Assembly: GCF_934660935.1 (NCBI RefSeq) | Contig: NZ_CAKUIH010000015.1 | Span: forward strand, 1-38,501 | Direction of reading: 5' to 3' | Origin: an uncultured Parolsenella sp. | GTDB lineage: Bacteria > Actinomycetota > Coriobacteriia > Coriobacteriales > Atopobiaceae | DNA length: 38,501 nucleotides | The notes under the pieces: generated by a model | Databases searched by the model: none | Seen by the model: only the letters and a program-made list of their open reading frames with translations | Told to the model about the DNA's origin: nothing | Made by a program: the position numbers and the translations under genes | Part shown: in pieces, positions 7,890 through 15,642 of the stretch | Layout of the letters: every line of letters starts with the position of its first letter | How positions within the stretch are numbered: the stretch's first letter is position 1

Positions 7890-9527
7890 CTACGCCTTCT
7901 TCTGGTTGGTGTCAGCGGACTGCGCCTCGAGCTCCCTAGCCGCGAGCATCTCCTTGGTGGGGTGCTGGAGCAGGAACTTCTTCTTGAAGCTGGCGATGTG
8001 CTCCTTAAGGCGCTCGGACGTATTGTCCGAGATCTTGCTCGTGCGAACCTCATTGCGGACCGCCTGGTGGCGCTCCTGCATGTAGGCAGCAAGTCCATCA
8101 CGGAAGGGGCAAATCTGAGCGACGTCGAGATCGTCCAGGAAGCCCTCCTTACCCGCGAACAGAACGATGATCTGGTCAGCGACGTCGAGAGCGGAGTAAC
8201 GCTTCTGCTTGAGGAGCTCGGTCATGCGAGCACCGTGCGAAAGCTGATAGCGCGTCGAGGCGTCGAGGTCAGAACCGAACTGGGCGAACGCCTGCTTCTC
8301 AGCGTAGCTAGCGAGGTCCAGGCGGAGAGTACCGGCGACCTGCTTCATGGCCTTGATCTGCGCGGCGCCGCCAACTCGGGACACGGAAATGCCCACGTCA
8401 ACAGCCGGGCGCTGGCCCTGGAAGAACAGGTTAGACTGCAGGTAAATCTGACCGTCGGTAATCGAAATCACGTTCGTCGGGATGTAGGCGGAAACGTCGC
8501 CCTCCTGCGTCTCGATGATCGGGAGAGCCGTGAGCGAACCGGCGCCGTTTGCGTCAGAAAGCTTACAGGCGCGCTCGAGAAGACGAGAGTGCAGGTAGAA
8601 GATGTCACCCGGGTAAGCCTCGCGTCCGGGCGGACGGTGCAGCGTAAGCGACATCTGACGATAGGCGACAGCCTGCTTGGAGAGGTCGTCGTAGATGACG
8701 AGGGCGTGTCCGCCGGGGTGCTCGGCGTCAGCGGGGTTACCATTGGCGTCGTTGTACATGAAGTACTCACCGATAGCGGCACCGGCCATAGGCGCGATGT
8801 ACTGCATCGGGGCGGAATCCGCAGCGGTAGCAGCAACGATGATCGTCTTGTTGAGAACGCCGTGAGCCTCGAGCGTGCCCTTGATGGCAGCAACGGTGGA
8901 CGCCTTCTGACCAATGGCGACATAGACGCAAATCATGTCAGTGTCAGCCTGGTTGATGATGGCGTCAATCGCGATGGCGGTCTTACCCGTCTTGCGGTCA
9001 CCGATGATGAGCTCTCGCTGGCCACGTCCGATAGGAACCATGGCGTCGACAGCGAGAAGGCCGGTCTGAACCGGCTCGCACACCGGCTGACGCTCCATGA
9101 TGCCAGGAGCCTTGAACTCGATCGGACGACGGTGCGTCGTGTTGATGGGACCCTTGCCGTCAATGGGCTGGCCAAGCGGGTTAACGACTCGACCGAGCAT
9201 CGCGTGACCAACAGGGATATCCATGACGCGGCCCGTGGTGCGGACCTCGTCGCCCTCCTTGATGGCGTCGACCTCACCAAAGAGAACGGCGCCGACCTCT
9301 TCATTGTCGAGGTTCTGAGCAAGACCGTAGACGGACTTGCCGGAGACGGAGCTCGTGAACTGGAGAAGCTCGCCAGCCATCGCGGACTTGAGGCCCGCGA
9401 CGTGAGCGATACCGTCGCCCACCTCGGTAACGACAGACGCCTCCTGCTCGTCAACCGCGGCGTTGATCTGCGCAAGGTTTTCGCGCAACGTGCGCAGAAT
9501 CACCTCAGAGCTGATCTGGTCTGCCAT
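7890..9527 (-). CDS. atpA: F1Fo ATP synthase subunit alpha
   Basis: 545 residues, about 30 longer than the E. coli protein because of a charged C-terminal tail (ending SADTNQKKA). Regulatory nucleotide-binding subunit of F1. Walker A is GDRKTGKT; the VGRVVNPLGQPIDGKGPI region and the VGISVSRVGGAAQ signature are intact. Its ATG overlaps the atpH stop by one base. Confidence 0.97.
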   Translation of the reverse strand: MADQISSEVILRTLRENLAQINAAVDEQEASVVTEVGDGIAHVAGLKSAMAGELLQFTSSVSGKSVYGLAQNLDNEEVGAVLFGEVDAIKEGDEVRTTGRVMDIPVGHAMLGRVVNPLGQPIDGKGPINTTHRRPIEFKAPGIMERQPVCEPVQTGLLAVDAMVPIGRGQRELIIGDRKTGKTAIAIDAIINQADTDMICVYVAIGQKASTVAAIKGTLEAHGVLNKTIIVAATAADSAPMQYIAPMAGAAIGEYFMYNDANGNPADAEHPGGHALVIYDDLSKQAVAYRQMSLTLHRPPGREAYPGDIFYLHSRLLERACKLSDANGAGSLTALPIIETQEGDVSAYIPTNVISITDGQIYLQSNLFFQGQRPAVDVGISVSRVGGAAQIKAMKQVAGTLRLDLASYAEKQAFAQFGSDLDASTRYQLSHGARMTELLKQKRYSALDVADQIIVLFAGKEGFLDDLDVAQICPFRDGLAAYMQERHQAVRNEVRTSKISDNTSERLKEHIASFKKKFLLQHPTKEMLAARELEAQSADTNQKKA

Positions 9528-10006
9528 TAATCATCACTTCCAATAGAGGTCGAGGTAAGCGTCTTGCGAATGTTGGCGAGCTGGGCCTTGACAGAAGCAT
9601 CAAAGCGCTTGCCGTAAGCCTCAAGAATGATGCCGCCAATGATGGACGGCTCAACGCGCTCGACCAGGTAAATCGGAGCATTGAGCTCCTTCTCGGCCTT
9701 CGCACGAACCTTGGCGCGAAGATCATCGTCCATGGGGACGGCGGTTGTCACCGTGACGGAGACGGTCTCATCCTCGGACTCGAGAAGCTCATTGTAGGCA
9801 CGCTCGACGTCGCTGATAAGATCGAGGTCGTCTTCGTTGCGCATCGCAGAGAGGGTCTCGAGAACCTCGAAGGAGAACTTCATCGCGTGCTTCCACTGGA
9901 CGAGGTCCTTGTTGGCCCTACCCTCCTGACGCGCAGCTTCGATGAGGGCACGAGCGTACTTCTCGGACTTCTCGGACCTCGCGTTATCGTTAGGCGTCGC
10001 TGTCAT
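9527..10006 (-). CDS. atpH: F1Fo ATP synthase subunit delta
   Basis: 159 residues, slightly short for the family. Peripheral-stalk subunit joining b to the top of F1. The N-terminal helical part begins SEKYARALIEAARQEG and the C-terminal part has the conserved IIGGIILEAYGKRFDASVKAQL motif. I start it at the ATG at 10006, inside the end of atpF (17-nt overlap); a longer frame upstream runs antisense-like through atpF in another frame and is not real. The overlap implies coupled translation. Confidence 0.93.
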   Translation of the reverse strand: MTATPNDNARSEKSEKYARALIEAARQEGRANKDLVQWKHAMKFSFEVLETLSAMRNEDDLDLISDVERAYNELLESEDETVSVTVTTAVPMDDDLRAKVRAKAEKELNAPIYLVERVEPSIIGGIILEAYGKRFDASVKAQLANIRKTLTSTSIGSDD

Positions 10007-10592
10007 GTCCGCCGCCCACTTCCATGAGGTACTTCTCGGCCAGCTTGCGCTGATCGCTGTCGCTAAGGCTGTTGCCGATAATCTTGCCGGCAATCTCAAC
10101 CGAGAGATCGATGACGGAATCAGAGAGCTCAGCCAGGGCCTTGCGGCGCTCAGAGCTAACGGCGTCGCGAGCCTTGGCGACCGTAGCCGCGGCCTCTTCC
10201 TGAGCCTTGGCGAGAATGCGGGCACGCTCAGCCTCGGCCTGGCCCTTGGCCTCGGCGATGATCTCATCGGCCTCGTTCTGGGCGTTGGCGATCTGAGCCT
10301 GATACTCCTGATGCTCCTTGACAGCATTGGCCTTCTCAGCCGCGGCGGCATCAAGGTCGCCCTGGATCTTCTGCTGACGCTGATCCATCATGCCCAGGAC
10401 GGACGGCCAGACGAACTTGGCCGCGACGACCCAGATAATGAGAAAAGCGATAAGGGCAGGAATGAACTCCGCCATCTTGGGAAGCAGAATCTCCGGACCG
10501 CTCGGCGCCTCCGCGAAAGCGGGCGTCGGGATAAGGACGGCGAGAGCGGTGATTACGCCGACAAGCCCGCACCTCTTCGTGTTGCTGTTCAT
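9990..10592 (-). CDS. atpF: F1Fo ATP synthase subunit b with signal-peptide-like N-terminus
   Basis: 200 residues; typical b subunits have about 160. Residues 1-27 look like a Sec signal peptide (basic start, hydrophobic stretch, TPAFA then EA as a signal peptidase I site). A second hydrophobic helix (about 42-65, IPALIAFLIIWVVAAKFVWP) is the usual membrane anchor, and a long Ala/Glu/Lys/Gln-rich coiled coil follows. Together with delta it forms the peripheral stalk. The start is behind GGAGG. If residues 1-27 are cleaved, the mature protein has the normal N-out topology. Only one b-type gene is present in the block. Confidence 0.94.
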   Translation of the reverse strand: MNSNTKRCGLVGVITALAVLIPTPAFAEAPSGPEILLPKMAEFIPALIAFLIIWVVAAKFVWPSVLGMMDQRQQKIQGDLDAAAAEKANAVKEHQEYQAQIANAQNEADEIIAEAKGQAEAERARILAKAQEEAAATVAKARDAVSSERRKALAELSDSVIDLSVEIAGKIIGNSLSDSDQRKLAEKYLMEVGGGHDSDA

Positions 10593-10629
10593 ACTCTTGC
10601 CTCCACTTAGCGTACTCGGCGTCGGCTGA

Positions 10630-10821
10630 TTAGGAAATCAGCGTAACGACGAAGCCGATAAGGGCGAGGGCCTCGATGAACGCGGAGCCCAGAATGAAGA
10701 TCGTGAAGAGACGACCCTCAGCTTCAGGCTGGCGAGAAATAGCACGGGTGGCTCCGAAAGCCGTAAGGCCGATGCCAAAACCGGCGCCAATAACACAGAG
10801 ACCGTAACCGATGGTTCCCAC
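10630..10821 (-). CDS. atpE: F1Fo ATP synthase subunit c (proteolipid)
   Basis: 63 residues, short for subunit c (usually 70-85) because the first helix begins almost at the start. Two membrane helices are joined by the polar RQPEA loop (30-34). The ion-binding carboxylate is E50 (FIEALALIGF). The residues that mark sodium-binding rings (Gln in helix 1, Ser after the Glu) are absent, which points to protons. The start is a GTG at 10821 with AAGGAGG five bases upstream, so the short N-terminus is well supported. Subunit c is needed in about ten copies per enzyme, and a hairpin-rich spacer precedes this gene. Confidence 0.95.
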   Translation of the reverse strand: MGTIGYGLCVIGAGFGIGLTAFGATRAISRQPEAEGRLFTIFILGSAFIEALALIGFVVTLIS

Positions 10822-10883
10822 GATTCCTCCTTTGTTTGTCGCCCGCTCCTTTGCGGACGATCTCGTGAGCTATTTCATACGAA

Positions 10884-10984
10884 GCAGGATTTTCACCTGC
10901 CAGGTACCAGATTTACCGATGAATCGGCTTTGATTGGGGTGCCGGTCATACCGGCGTTGGTTGGGATTTGCCGGCACAGCCGGC
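10884..10984 (-). promoter_or_regulatory. Four small hairpins in the atpB-atpE spacer
   Basis: The 192-nt spacer between the atpB stop and the atpE start is long for an atp operon. It holds four short inverted repeats: GCAGG/CCTGC (10884-10900), CCGAT/ATCGG (10916-10927), GCCGGT/ACCGGC (10941-10955) and GCCGGC/GCCGGC (10970-10984). They lie upstream of the strong atpE ribosome binding site. A role in mRNA processing, stability or boosting subunit c synthesis is inference. Confidence 0.4.
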
Positions 10985-11013
10985 GGCGCCATTAGCACAT
11001 GGCAGGCAAGCTA

Positions 11014-11814
11014 TTAGTGCTCCTGCTCGACCTGCTGAATGTAAACGGCGGAGAGAAGGGTGAAGACATAGGCCTGAATGACACCGACCAGAATCTCCAC
11101 GACATAGATGCCGATAAGGAGCAGAACCCAGAAGATCGACGCAGTGGCATTGCCAAGGGCAACAACCGAGAAGCCATTGAGAAGCGGCTCAACGAACAGA
11201 GACGCGAGAATGGCGAACACGCCCATAACGATGTGGCCCGCAAACATGTTGCAGAACAGACGAATGGCAAGCGTGATTGGGCGCAGGATGTTCGAGAAGC
11301 ACTCGATGAAGGCAACGAGAATGTTGATCGGGCACGGAACGCCCTTGGGCGAGAGACTCTTGATGTAGCCAATGACGCCCATGCGCTTGCAACCAAGGAC
11401 AACGAAGTAAACGAACGAGCAAATCGCGACGGCAGCCGTTACGCCAATGGTGCCCGTGCCGGGATGACAGCCAGGAATCATGCCGACGATCGAGTTGGCA
11501 AGAATGAAGAAGAACATGGTGCAGAGGAACGGGAAGTGCTTCCTCCACGTTTCACCGCAAATGCCCTTTACGACGTCATCGCGAATGTACTGAACTACGA
11601 ACTCGACGCCGTTCACGAAGGTGCCCTGCGGCACGAGGCTCTCAGACTGCTTCTTCTTGAAGACAAAGAGGACAACGAGCAGCAACGTTAGGGCGACGAA
11701 CAGCCAGAAGGCGTAGGTCGTCAGGCCCACTGTCATGTTGCCGAAAATGGAATGCGACATAAATCCATCGAGGAGCTCGTCAATCTCCTCAGGAAGCGCA
11801 TCAAGTGGAGACAT
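11014..11814 (-). CDS. atpB: F1Fo ATP synthase subunit a
   Basis: 266 residues with five to six membrane helices. It forms the proton half-channels next to the c ring. The essential arginine lies in ITLAIRLFCNMFAGH, and the C-terminal helix carries the conserved VVEILVGVIQAYVFTLL stretch. First gene of the atp block proper, starting behind AAGGA. A roughly 480-nt leader region separates it from the atpI-like gene, so it may have its own promoter. Confidence 0.97.
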   Translation of the reverse strand: MSPLDALPEEIDELLDGFMSHSIFGNMTVGLTTYAFWLFVALTLLLVVLFVFKKKQSESLVPQGTFVNGVEFVVQYIRDDVVKGICGETWRKHFPFLCTMFFFILANSIVGMIPGCHPGTGTIGVTAAVAICSFVYFVVLGCKRMGVIGYIKSLSPKGVPCPINILVAFIECFSNILRPITLAIRLFCNMFAGHIVMGVFAILASLFVEPLLNGFSVVALGNATASIFWVLLLIGIYVVEILVGVIQAYVFTLLSAVYIQQVEQEH

Positions 11815-11981
11815 GCATCATCCTTTCGCTAGCCCCGGAGGAATCGTAGCCAAAGACCACGATTCCGCCCGGAGGTTTGCTCCGCACAGGTTTTAGTGAT
11901 TATGCCCCCTAGTGGCTTTATAACACGACTTGTCACGACATTTCTCCTCAATGTTGCAGATTGCCGCTTGCCGAAAGAATG

Positions 11982-12004
11982 GGCCGTCCGGCCTTTTTCT
12001 TTTT
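11982..12004 (+). terminator. Intrinsic terminator on the plus strand without a cognate gene
   Basis: GGCCG-TC-CGGCC (11982-11993) is followed directly by TTTTTCTTTTT. This is a textbook intrinsic terminator for rightward transcription, yet no plus-strand gene lies upstream. It may end an unannotated small or antisense RNA, or protect against read-through. Confidence 0.5.
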
Positions 12005-12061
12005 ATCGAATCGGCATGGTAGCACTTCCGGATTAGCATGGCGCAACTTTTTTGCACCTCT

Positions 12062-12091
12062 TTTATCAGGGGATATCCGATAATTTGTAAA
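12062..12091 (-). promoter_or_regulatory. Candidate promoter of the atp operon
   Basis: On the minus strand TTTACA (12086-12091, 5 of 6 to the -35) and GATAAA (12062-12067, 4 of 6 to the -10) are 18 bp apart, in AT-rich sequence upstream of atpB. Consensus match only. Confidence 0.35.
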
Positions 12092-12166
12092 GTACATCTA
12101 CGCTAATTTCGGACCAATTTGAGCAAATGTTCTCGCCTACATGATCATTTGAATTCTGCTATAGGA

Positions 12167-12201
12167 ACGGTCCCCTCGAGCCAGATGCTCGAGGGGACCG
12201 T
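12167..12201. repeat. Perfect 14-bp inverted repeat (GGTCCCC...GGGGACC type)
   Basis: Stem 12167-12180 with 12188-12201 and a 7-nt loop. Neither side has a clear U-tract, although it lies 95 bp past the stop of the minus-strand atpI-like gene and could end that transcript. The GGGGACCGT arm recalls the GGGAC-cored palindromes at 36701-36834. Confidence 0.6.
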
Positions 12202-12295
12202 ATTTGACAAAAAACGTTTTACCCGCGCCTCTGAGGGACCTAGGGGGAACTAGCCGCACCCTAGGACCCATGGGGAATTACGCACGTCCGGGAAC

Positions 12296-12586
12296 CTAAG
12301 GCAAGAAACGCCTCGTCTTAAGCACGCACACCGTCGAAATGACGAGCAACTCCGCGACGGCGATAGACGAGCAACCCACCAGGGAGTCGGGCCAGAGGCG
12401 GCTCGCCGCGCCTATGCCAAGCGTGAGAATCGCAAAAGACGCCATCACGCCAATCGCGCATTGGGCACCGATGTTTCCGTTCGACGGCCCCGTTCCCCGC
12501 CTGGCCATACGCACCAGCGGAATGACGAGAGGCAGCACGCCCAACAGTCCCATGGCGACACCGCCTATGAAGGCACTCGGCGTCAT
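12296..12586 (-). CDS. Small membrane protein at the atpI position
   Basis: 96 residues with three predicted membrane helices (about 5-25, 40-61 and 70-90) and a basic loop RMARRGTG after the first. It begins 2 nt after the upp stop and lies upstream of atpB. In Bacillus the gene in this position is atpI, whose product helps assemble the c ring. Sequence similarity to AtpI is not evident by eye, so the assignment rests on position, size and topology. Confidence 0.65.
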   Translation of the reverse strand: MTPSAFIGGVAMGLLGVLPLVIPLVRMARRGTGPSNGNIGAQCAIGVMASFAILTLGIGAASRLWPDSLVGCSSIAVAELLVISTVCVLKTRRFLP

Positions 12587-12588
12587 GG

Positions 12589-13257
12589 CTACAGCGTGCC
12601 GAAGATGCGGTCGCCCGCATCGCCGAGGCCGGGCAGGATGTACGCGTGGTCATTCAGCTCGCGATCAAGCGCGCACGTATAGAGACGGACGCTAGGATCC
12701 GCTTCGAGCACCGCACGAACGCCCTCCGGAGCCGCCACGAGCACGAGCAGACGAACGTCTGAGACGCCTGAACGCCTCAGGTAGTCAATTGCGGCGATGG
12801 CGGAGCCACCGGTCGCGAGCATCGGGTCCACAACGAGGCAAGTGCGCTTGTCGACGTCCTCGGGCAGCTTGCAGTAGTACTCGTGCGGCTCGTGGGTCTC
12901 TGGGTCGCGGTACATGCCGATGTGGCCCACGCGAGCAGCGGGAACGAGCTCGAGAATACCGTCGACCATGCCGAGGCCGGCGCGGAGGATGGGCACGACG
13001 GCGACCTTCTTACCGGCGATCTTGTGGCAGGTGCAGGTTTCGAGCGGCGTGGTGACCTCCACCGGCTCGAGCGGGAAGTCGCGCGTCGCCTCGTAGCCCT
13101 CGAACATCGCGAGCTCGCGGACGAGGTCGCGGAACTGCTTGGTGCCCGTGGACTCGTCACGCAGGATGGCGACCTTGTGCTGGACCATCGGGTGATCGAC
13201 GACGGTCATGCGGGCGCGCTGCTCTGGCGTGAGCCCGATCGCGTCGAGCTGTGCCAT
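12589..13257 (-). CDS. upp: Uracil phosphoribosyltransferase
   Basis: 222 residues, about 14 more than usual because of an N-terminal extension (MAQLDAIGLTPEQRAR). It salvages uracil with PRPP to give UMP. The PRPP loop is DPMLATGGS (144-152), and the MYRDPETHEPHEYYCKLP segment is characteristic. The ATG at 13257 overlaps the rpiB stop by one base (TAATG), so the pair is translationally coupled; the upstream frame is a read-through of rpiB in another frame. Confidence 0.96.
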   Translation of the reverse strand: MAQLDAIGLTPEQRARMTVVDHPMVQHKVAILRDESTGTKQFRDLVRELAMFEGYEATRDFPLEPVEVTTPLETCTCHKIAGKKVAVVPILRAGLGMVDGILELVPAARVGHIGMYRDPETHEPHEYYCKLPEDVDKRTCLVVDPMLATGGSAIAAIDYLRRSGVSDVRLLVLVAAPEGVRAVLEADPSVRLYTCALDRELNDHAYILPGLGDAGDRIFGTL

Positions 13258-13697
13258 TAGCGCTCGTCCTCGGCCATGATCTTGGCGACGCGGCCCTCGT
13301 GACGGCCGCCGCCGAACTCGGTGGTCAGGAAGGTCTCGACGAACTGGCAGTTGTCCATCGGAGCGGTGAAGCGGCCGGAGAGGCACAGGACGTTGCAGTC
13401 ATTGTGCTCGCGGCAGAGCTCGGCGAACTTGTTGGTCTGGACGACGGTGGCGCGCACGCCGGGGACCTTGTCAGCGGTCATGGCCATGCCGATGCCAGTG
13501 CCGCAGATGAGGATGCCGCGGTCAGCGGTGCCCTCGGAAACGCGGCGGGCGACCTTGTCGGCGAAGTCGGGGTAGTCGACGCGGTCGGCGGTCTCGGGGC
13601 CAAGGTCCTCGACCTCGTGGCCAAGGCCGCGGACGAAATCGCAGATGACGTCCTTCTGGCAGAAACCGGCGTGATCGGATGCAACGACGATGCGCAT
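13257..13697 (-). CDS. rpiB: Ribose-5-phosphate isomerase B
   Basis: 146 residues, normal for RpiB. It interconverts ribose 5-phosphate and ribulose 5-phosphate, supplying ribose for PRPP used by upp next door. The N-terminal VVASDHAGF, the catalytic C65 in ILICGTGIGM and the EHNDCNVLCL motif are present. The start has GGAG upstream. In Bacillus a homologue also lies upstream of upp and the atp operon. Confidence 0.95.
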   Translation of the reverse strand: MRIVVASDHAGFCQKDVICDFVRGLGHEVEDLGPETADRVDYPDFADKVARRVSEGTADRGILICGTGIGMAMTADKVPGVRATVVQTNKFAELCREHNDCNVLCLSGRFTAPMDNCQFVETFLTTEFGGGRHEGRVAKIMAEDER

Positions 13698-13772
13698 GTG
13701 AATCTCCTTTTTGTCATCGGCGCGCCGCTACCGACGCGCTCCTCGCGCGGTGCGCGCGCTCGTACTCGAAGA

Positions 13773-13781
13773 AGCGTACCA
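13773..13781 (-). promoter_or_regulatory. Candidate extended -10 promoter for rpiB-upp
   Basis: On the minus strand TGG directly precedes TACGCT, giving a TGnTANNNT extended -10, about 75 bp upstream of the rpiB start. No good -35 is visible. Confidence 0.25.
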
Positions 13782-13923
13782 CGCTGCGAGGAATTGAGGG
13801 CAGGAGGTGCGGATTAACAGGGCGCGGTGAGGCGGGCGCGACGACGGACGAACAGATACCTGGCAAGCCCAGCACGCCCGCACGGCATGGCGCAAACCCA
13901 CCCTCGCGCGCCAGCCACAACGA

Positions 13924-15474
13924 CTACGCCAGAGTGCGTCGCACGGCCTCGTGCCAACCGGCGAGAAGCTCCTCGCGGCGCTCCTCCGCCATCTCGGGAG
14001 AGAAGCGCGTCTCATCCTCGAAAAGGCCCGCGAGCTCGTCCCTGTCGGCCCAGAAGCCCGACGCGAGCCCTGCGAGGAACGCGGCGCCGAGGGCGGTACT
14101 CTCGGACGTCTGGCCACGCACCACGTCAATGCCGAGAAGATCTGCCTGGAACTGCATGATGAAGGGGTTGTTGGCCGCTCCCCCATCGACCTCGAGCGAG
14201 GTCAGGGCATGGCCGGAATCCGCCTCCATGGCCTTGAGGATGTCATAGGTCTGATAGGCCATGGACTCGCACGCCGCGCGCACGAGGCGCGTCTTGTCCG
14301 TGCCGCGCGTGATGCCCGCTATGACGCCGCGAGCATCGGACCTCCACCAGGGCGCGCCAAGGCCCGTGAACGCCGGCACGACGTAGCAGCCGTCCGTGTC
14401 CGGCACGGAGCGCGCGAGCGCGGCCGTCTCCTCCGCGCTATCGATGAGGCCCAGCCCGTCGCGCAGCCACTGGATGACGGAGCCAGCTTGAAACACCGAG
14501 CCCTCAAGCGCGTAGTCGATGGCTCCTCCCTCGGCGATGCCGATGGTCGTGACAAGACCGTTCTTGGAGGTCACGGCATCGCCGCCGAGATTCATGAGCA
14601 TGAAGCAGCCCGTGCCGTACGTGTTCTTGACGCTGCCAGGCTTAAAGCAGCAGTGGCCAAAGAGCGACGCCTGCTGGTCTCCTGCGACACCGAGGATGCG
14701 CGGATGATGCGTCATGATGTCCGCGCTGACCTCGCCGAAGTCGCCGGACGAGGGGCGCGCCTCCGGCAGCATGGAGCGCGGCACGCCGAAGATCTCGCAG
14801 AGTTCGTCATCCCAGTCGAGCTTGTGGATGTCGAAGAGCATCGTGCGGCTTGCGTTCGTGAAGTCCGTCGCGTGGACCTTGCCGCGGGTGAGGTTGTAGA
14901 TGAGCCACGTGTCGACCGTGCCGCACATGAGCTGGCCCGCTTCCGCCATCTCGCGGGCGCCGTCGACGTTGTCGAGGATCCAGGCGATCTTGGCCGCGGA
15001 GAAGTACGCGTCTGGCACGAGACCGGTGCGCTCACGGATGAGCTCGCCGTGGCCCTCCGCGACGACCCTCTCAACGAGCGGTGCGGTGCGGCGGCACTGC
15101 CACACGACGGCGTCATAGATGGGCTGGCCGGTCTGGCAATCCCACACGATGACGGTCTCGCGCTGGTTTGTGATGCCAATGGCGTTGATGCGGTTCGAGT
15201 GGATTCCACTCTTGAACTGCACCTCGATCATACAGGCGACCTGCGCGGAGAGAATCTCAACCGGATCCTGCTCCACCCAGCCAGGATGCGGGTACTTCAT
15301 GGTGAGCGGCCGCTGCGCCACGGCTATGCGGCGGCCAAATTCGTCAAAAAGGATCGCGCGAACGCTCGTCGTGCCGGCGTCGAGCGCCATGATGCAGCCA
15401 TCGGAAGCCGGCGTTCCGCCCAGCCCCACGGGGCTCACGGCCGAGCTCATAACGCTGTCCATGATGGTTGCCAT
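13924..15474 (-). CDS. glpK: Glycerol kinase
   Basis: 516 residues. FGGY-family kinase phosphorylating glycerol to sn-glycerol 3-phosphate for lipid synthesis or catabolism. ALDAGTTSVRAILFD is the N-terminal phosphate loop; TNQRET and VDGGAANN are family motifs. An 18-residue N-terminal extension precedes the kinase fold. The LFDIHKLDWD segment keeps a His at the position phosphorylated by HPr in some Gram-positive GlpK, so PTS control is possible but not shown. The start is behind AGGAG. No glycerol facilitator or glpD is adjacent. Confidence 0.96.
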   Translation of the reverse strand: MATIMDSVMSSAVSPVGLGGTPASDGCIMALDAGTTSVRAILFDEFGRRIAVAQRPLTMKYPHPGWVEQDPVEILSAQVACMIEVQFKSGIHSNRINAIGITNQRETVIVWDCQTGQPIYDAVVWQCRRTAPLVERVVAEGHGELIRERTGLVPDAYFSAAKIAWILDNVDGAREMAEAGQLMCGTVDTWLIYNLTRGKVHATDFTNASRTMLFDIHKLDWDDELCEIFGVPRSMLPEARPSSGDFGEVSADIMTHHPRILGVAGDQQASLFGHCCFKPGSVKNTYGTGCFMLMNLGGDAVTSKNGLVTTIGIAEGGAIDYALEGSVFQAGSVIQWLRDGLGLIDSAEETAALARSVPDTDGCYVVPAFTGLGAPWWRSDARGVIAGITRGTDKTRLVRAACESMAYQTYDILKAMEADSGHALTSLEVDGGAANNPFIMQFQADLLGIDVVRGQTSESTALGAAFLAGLASGFWADRDELAGLFEDETRFSPEMAEERREELLAGWHEAVRRTLA

Positions 15475-15642
15475 GTCCGTCTCCTAACCGCCTCTGGCCG
15501 CTTATTGTCACCTTCCACAGCGTATGGGAGTGTTCCCGCGCGCGCCCGGACGCGTCGGTGGGAGGGCCGTAGACCCGCACGAAGGCCCTCACTTTTTGGT
15601 GAGCGGTAATTCCGGCAAGCTCGACGGGAGCGACGGGCGGCG

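Larger units (their letters stand above)
11815..12295. other. 481-nt non-coding region upstream of atpB
   Basis: Unusually AT-rich for the window and without a plausible gene on either strand. It contains a candidate minus-strand promoter (12062-12091), a hairpin plus T-tract oriented on the plus strand (11982-12004), a perfect 14-bp inverted repeat (12167-12201) and imperfect CCTAGG-centred repeats at about 12236-12270. Confidence 0.7.

Noticed and set aside
5393..9530. Long plus-strand frames opposite atpD and atpA (5393-6961, 7962-9530)
   Set aside because: They mirror well-conserved ATP synthase genes and have no start signals or motifs.
12204..12209. TTGACA on the plus strand as a promoter -35
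   Set aside because: No -10-like sequence follows at 16-18 bp and no plus-strand gene lies downstream before 17394.
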